Source: Tanypteryx hageni (taxonomy: Eukaryota; Arthropoda; Insecta; Odonata; Petaluridae). Taken from it: DNA of 64,000 nt. A program made the position numbers and the translations under genes. Location: assembly GCA_028673005.1 (NCBI GenBank), contig CM054112.1, positions 25,843,624 to 25,907,623 of the forward strand, written 5' to 3'. Each line of letters starts with the position of its first letter. Position 1 is the first letter of the stretch. A model generated the notes under the pieces. It did not search any database, was not told the DNA's origin, and saw nothing but the letters and a program-made list of their open reading frames with translations. Shown here one piece after another: positions 59,237 through 64,000 of the stretch.

Positions 59237-61566
59237 ATCAATCCACCGGGAAAGCACCAGATCCCCTTGGTTTCTCTTATTTTTTAGCTGTAAACCGTGT
59301 TAATTGAGTTAGTTGGCAACGGTAACTTACCAAAGAAAATGAATATAGTCATTATACACGTTTAAAACTGTGAGTAACCAGAGCCGTTTTATCGGTGCAT
59401 CAAGCGCATTTGTGAGCAAACGGCTATTCGCTGCATTTGCCGTGTTACGCTGTTGGCATTAAAACTTTCTTTGCTCTAACCAGTCGCCGTATATACCAAC
59501 GAATCCCACTCAAACACTTACTACCAGGTAGCACGTGGTCAAAAATATTTTAAGTACCTTTCCTTACGTTAGACGTAAGGAGGAAATGAGACCCTCCGCC
59601 AGGTCCAAAGTTATTATTAAATGCGAGCATTGTGCTAAGAGACGCTGACTGACTAATGGATTCTTCAAGAGCCACGTTAAAGCGGAATTTATCGATCCGG
59701 TTTTGAGCTTCCGCCGTTCGCATGGATGATTATTATCTCCTTAAACGGACATCAGAAGAATTATGAATTGAAAATGTCATGAATATTCTTCTGGTATGTA
59801 ATGCTTACAAGTTCAAAACTTAGAAATAAAGCTCCGATTATGACTTACGACAAAGAAATAAACGATCAATGAAATATATTTAAGAAATCACGCGTAAGAA
59901 GTGCGCTTAAGGTCTTTTTAGAAGATTTATAGCTGTAGATTATTGAATTCACTATGCACCGCTGCCTAGAAGAACGTAATTTGTGGATATAAAAATGTCT
60001 TTGAATATGATATAAAGTTTTTATAGCTTATACTCAATAAATAATTGACCAGTTTTTATTTAGATTATAAAATGTGCTACTCTAAAGTGTGAATAATAAT
60101 TCAGAGATGAAGCTTTGGATAAAATTTGAACAGCTTGCGGAACTTCCAATATTTGGTCAACATTCTATCACCGAATATTTTTCTGTAAGATGAAAAATAT
60201 GCCATAAAAATTTGGAATGAACTTCGTGTAATTGAACAATGAGTTCTCCGACTTGTTTCTCATTTTCTCTAATGTGCAAAGGGACTTTCTTCCGCGTAGA
60301 ATTCTCTTTTCGTTCCTTCTTGATAACACTCTGAATGGGCATTAACGTTTCTTTGCGGACGCACGTTCATTCACAACCTTTAAGATCTGATCCGAAGTCG
60401 GTTCGAACAAATCTGTAATAACTTTAAACTGGCTTAATCGGATTTTCAAATTTTTCTTTGAGACATAATATGCCTAAATTTTTATGAAAACGGAGTCAAC
60501 TGTTTTCATAAAATCCGACTAGAAGATTTTATTTTCTTTGGTTGCGCTTAATATTATTATGATTCTTTTAATGACGGCAGCATTAGCTATTATTGCATTG
60601 AATTGAATTGAATGTGATTTTGAAATGCAATATGGTGAACTGATAACATACGTTTCCCACTAAAGTAATTTCTAATTGTAGTTCAATCGTATTTTGACGA
60701 AAATAATAATTTGACGCGTTTACTTTTGCTTTAAAAGACTTTAATATTTAAAAGACGCAACTATACCATTTATAAATAGCAAATAACGGCTTTTGATAAT
60801 ATTTTAGATAAAATGTTTTAATTGAAATTCATTACAAATACTGAAGTCATAAGTGCTAAAATTATGTTTTAAGTAATATGTAACACATTAATATTAAATT
60901 CACCACTTATAATTTTACTTTAAACATTTTTTGAGTAATTAATAAAGTCGCTAAAAGACTATAGTTCCTTATATATTTGCTTTAAAAAGTATTTTGAAGT
61001 ACTAAAACTGTCAAGACAGGTTATCGAATGATAATTACACGATGCATCAGGGTTGCGAGACATTATTATTTGAAAATCGATGGAAACTTGATGGCAGTCA
61101 AGATTACGTCATAGTAATAGAATTAGAGACTGCCGATTGCCCAAGTGGTTTCCCGCACATCCTCTGAGTTGCGCGTGGACCCGCGGCTTGTTCTTATTTC
61201 ACTGCTTTTTGGAGTATCTGCTTTCTCTCCCATTTCCTTGCATTCCTCTGCTCACCCTTCCCTCGTAGCTTCCTTTCTCCGCGAACTGGTTTTTCTGTAA
61301 TGAATAGCGTCACAACTGACGGCATCACATGAAGTTGTAACCACGTTGCATTCTTGGCGTTTTCTACTGGAAAGTACTTGAGACCGTAGGGAGTATATTA
61401 GAAACTGTTGTCACTTAAAAAGGTTTTTCATAAAGGAAAAAATTATTGAACTGAAAGCTGATGATATAAGACGATATAATCCACATTATCACTGCGATTA
61501 CGATTAATGCTTAAGGATACCATAACCGATTTTTTATTAGAAATTTTTGGTTTTATTTTTATAGTC
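59237..61566. other. AT-rich non-coding stretch
   Basis: No gene recognised over 2.3 kb. CCTTACGTTAGACGTAAGG at 59562-59580 is a small perfect hairpin. Confidence 0.4.
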
Positions 61567-61838
61567 CAGGGTTCGGCAATCTATAGCGCGCGTACAAAAA
61601 GGTGGCACGCGAAGAGAATTTAGATGGCACGTTATTTCAGAGAATTACAAAAACTATGAATTTTAAAAATAAATTTCCTTTTATTTAAATTTTACGTCGT
61701 ACTGTATTGATTAATTATTATATTATTATGTCTTCGTTAGCCCTATGGACAACGAATTTTCAGAGTGGCACGCGTAGAGGGTCAATTTATTAATGTTGAT
61801 AAAGTGTTGCACCCGAAAAAAATACGTTGCCGACCACG
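61567..61838. mobile_element. hAT-type MITE with 8-bp target-site duplication
   Basis: A 272-bp element starting CAGGGTTCGGCAATCTATAG and ending, on the other strand, CGTGGTCGGCAACG. It is flanked by TTATAGTC at 61559-61566 and 61839-61846. Subterminal GGTGGCACGCG and GAGTGGCACGCG words occur at both ends. Non-coding. Confidence 0.87.
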
Positions 61839-62109
61839 TTATAGTCTAGAAATAATCCAGCTCCATTGTATATCATTTTAGAACTTTTCTATGGCGGTAA
61901 TATTGGGCAATTTTCGGAGATTGAAATGAAACTATCACCTGCATTACTTCTGAAACGTCTTCTAGGTTTGACATTTCAATTATTTTTTCCGAATGAAGAG
62001 TATTTAAAATTTAACTCATTCAAGCGCGATTGGTTGAATGTGACAGATTTAATTCCATGAAATGTAACAAAATTTTTATAAGTAAATATTGATAAATTTT
62101 TGTTTAGAC

Positions 62110-62578
62110 CAGAGGTGCACAACTCAGAAGTCGGCACGGGCCAAAATCGACCTTGATTGGAACTTGGCGGGCCACTTTATGAAAGTTTTGTACATAAAAA
62201 ATTTAAGTACACTAATGTAGATTCAGTGATTACCATTACAACTTTTACGACAATAATGAGGTGACAAACAAATATAATTTACTTACTCAATGGGATATGT
62301 TGCACCGTTTTTCTCTCGCCATTCCACTTATATCAGGAGTAATGCTGGTAGTTGCCGTTCTTAGAATGTCTCTTAAACTGTCATTGCTGAACGTAATGTA
62401 GCCTCGTTTAATTTCATAAGAGAATTTTTGTTCAAACATGCGATAAATATCCATAACAAATTTTACTTGTATTTTTTTACGGAAAAGGAAAGCACCAGCT
62501 GAGTTAAATCCTACCGGGCCCCACAAAATGTGTCGGTGGGGAAAATCTGGCCCGCGGGCCGTATATTGTGTACTGCTG
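62110..62578. mobile_element. hAT deletion derivative with target-site duplication
   Basis: A 469-bp element. Its left end is CAGAGGTGCACAACTCAGAA and its right end on the other strand CAGCAGTACACAATATACGG, followed inside by GCCCGCGGGCC. The flanks are GTTTAGAC (62102-62109) and ATTTAGAC (62579-62586), an 8-bp duplication with one change. It retains the last part of a transposase gene on the minus strand. Confidence 0.87.
62287..62470 (-). pseudogene. hAT transposase C-terminus inside the derivative
   Basis: On the minus strand FEQKFSYEIKRGYITFSNDS, then LRDILRTATTSITPDISGMA and REKRCNISH before a stop at 62287. This matches the extreme C-terminus of GTF2IRD2/SCAND3-like hAT transposases (the dimerisation domain end, LxxxLRxATxxxxPDI...KRC). 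About 60 codons remain; the rest of the gene is deleted. Confidence 0.75.
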
Positions 62579-63339
62579 ATTTAGACATTGGGAAAACTAT
62601 ATAGCAAAGAATTGACGGTAAAGTTCTTCATAATAGAAATATTTTTATTAAATAAAATCTTTTATTCTCTCAAAACATACGTACTCTATTTTAAATGTCA
62701 GGGAATGGCATTAATTATATCTTTAGTTCTTGTGTTATTGCACCGGCCTATTTGATCTACGAAATGAATGATTTATTATCGCCGTAATAATAACAGTGCT
62801 ATTCATTACCTTTATGTTTCTGCTTATGAAAACTTTTCACTGACGGAATTAAATCTTTAAATCGCCTAATAGTTGAAAATACGCGTCTTGGGATTATATG
62901 TGAAAATCTCCAAAATTTAAAAATTTCTTTATTATATTTATTGTGTGTGCTTGCATTTAACGAAGATTTTAAATTAAATGATAAAATGTTATTATGTACG
63001 TTAGATTCATTCTGTTTCTAAATAAAGGAGAATTTAGCGTTCTTTCTCTTTGCAATATTGTAATGGCATGCATATCTACCGAGTAGTAATTACAATACTG
63101 AAAACAATTTTCTGTTTATATTTGTCATTTTTCCTTTTTTAAACGCCTTCTAATGGATAAGGAACGCTGAATGAACTCACAGCTGCAAAATAAAAGTGTT
63201 TATATGGTAAGTCGTGGGAGATCGGAATTACGAAACAGTTTTGAAGGACGCGCAACGCGACAGGGAAAAAAGTGACCGAAAAACAATAGGACCCAATGCT
63301 ATCACGTGCACCTGAGACCAAAGTACTACACGTGAGCTT
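62579..63339. other. AT-rich non-coding stretch
   Basis: No gene or transposon end recognised. Confidence 0.4.
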
Positions 63340-63540
63340 CCAAAGGGAGGGGAAGGGGAGAGGAAGAGGGAAATAGGAAGAGGGAGAGAGGAAGAAGGAG
63401 ATGGGAAGAGAGAGGAAGAGGGAGAGAGGAAGAGAGAGGAAGGAGGAGATGGGAAGAGGGAGAGAGGGAGAGAGAAAGAGGGAGAGAGGAAGAGGGAGGG
63501 AGGAAAAGGGAGAGAGGGAGGGAAGGAAAGAGAGATAAAA
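63340..63540 (-). repeat. (GGAGAG/GGAAGA)n purine tract
   Basis: About 200 bases almost purely purine on the plus strand, in units such as GGGAGAGAGGAAGAG. A minus-strand frame of 157 codons over it encodes Ser/Leu/Pro runs and is not a gene. Confidence 0.9.
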
Positions 63541-63606
63541 GAAAGAAAATATGTAGAGGAAGGAAAGAGGCAGAGAGGTCCGCCTCAGTAACGAATACGC
63601 CGCAAA

Positions 63607-64000
63607 AGGCACTTCCCCTACCCTCTCTCCTTATTCTCTCTTTTACCCTCTCTTCTTACCCTTTCTCCTTACCCTCTCTCCTTACCCTCTCTCCTACGCC
63701 CACTCCTCACTCACACTCCCTCTCTCTCTCTCAACGTCTCCCGCTATTTCCGAGCGGCCTGGCGCGCCATCCCCAAGAACTAGCCTCTCTCTCCTTTTCT
63801 CTCTCTCCCTCTTTCTCTCTCCACTCCACACTGCCTCGCGCTATTTTTGAGAACAACCGAATATCGCCACGCCCTTTGTTTAACTCCCAGGGATGCCGCA
63901 ACGGAGAGCCCTCTCTCCTCCTTCCTCCCTCCTTTTCTCCCTCTCTTTTCCTTCCTCCCTTATTTTCTTCCTCTTTTATTTTCTCCCTCTCTTTTCCTTC
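63607..64000 (+). repeat. Pyrimidine tract, CTCTC-rich, running off the window
   Basis: Long CT-rich sequence with units such as CTTACCCTCTCTC repeated about five times at 63620-63690, then (CTCT)n and CCTTCCTCCCT runs to the end. It faces the purine tract 70 bases away, so the two form a mirror-like pair of opposite strand composition. Confidence 0.85.

Noticed and set aside
63139..63612. 157-codon minus-strand frame
   Set aside because: Translates the purine tract as Ser/Leu/Pro runs; no domain.

Overview
This is nuclear DNA of an animal, most likely an insect or another arthropod with a transposon-rich genome. Two host genes are recognisable, each by a single exon with intron-type splice signals: the last coding exon of an EED/extra-sex-combs homologue near the left edge (1487-1687, +) and the first coding exon of a bestrophin (34755-34937, +). 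A third possible exon of unknown identity lies at 29537-29846 (-). The rest is AT-rich non-coding DNA, transposon remains, SINE-like pieces and low-complexity tracts. The species cannot be read from the sequence. The hAT, mariner, IS630/DUF4817, piggyBac and Harbinger-like elements and tRNA-derived SINEs are compatible with a large-genome insect.

Layout. 1-2 kb: the EED 3' exon, preceded by intron that holds a hAT MITE and one copy of a 0.8 kb repeat (second copy at 13.7 kb, 0.5% diverged, no indel over 799 bp). 3.3-5.8 kb: a three-level nest, with an IS630/DUF4817-type element inside a pogo-like element inside a dead mariner. 6.3-13.6 kb: three broken hAT transposase genes (one ZMYM1-like, two ZBED5/SCAND3-like). 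15.4-17 kb: a hAT MITE inserted exactly on the edge of an IS630-type element. 17.5-20.9 kb: a 3.5 kb element with 230-bp terminal inverted repeats and a transposase gene I cannot assign to a superfamily, itself invaded by an 864-bp TIR element that carries a GC-rich tandem array. 21-24 kb: hAT 3' ends and SINEs. 26.3-29.2 kb: two local tandem duplications, a tRNA-like hairpin, a 40-bp retroinsertion and a 1-kb foldback element. 34.0-34.9 kb: GC/pyrimidine-rich sequence leading into the bestrophin exon. 35-64 kb: probably bestrophin intron 1 or intergenic DNA, since no further bestrophin exon is visible. It holds a SINE, a Harbinger-like remnant, a structurally complete piggyBac-like element with TTAA ends, a LINE fragment, a perfect 51-bp palindrome with a hammerhead-ribozyme-like core, and two hAT derivatives with clear target-site duplications.

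How the parts relate. The host exons work independently: EED is a chromatin (PRC2) subunit and bestrophin a chloride channel. All transposase genes carry frameshifts, stops or deletions, so none looks able to move itself. Several MITEs have intact or nearly intact ends and could have been moved by related elements elsewhere. The least explained structures are the hammerhead-like palindrome (59091-59236), the tRNA-like sequences enclosed in long hairpins (26445-26560 and 30672-30835), and the foldback element built from a short degenerate repeat (28208-29208). Only by-eye reading was possible, so family assignments rest on recognised motifs, not on database searches.
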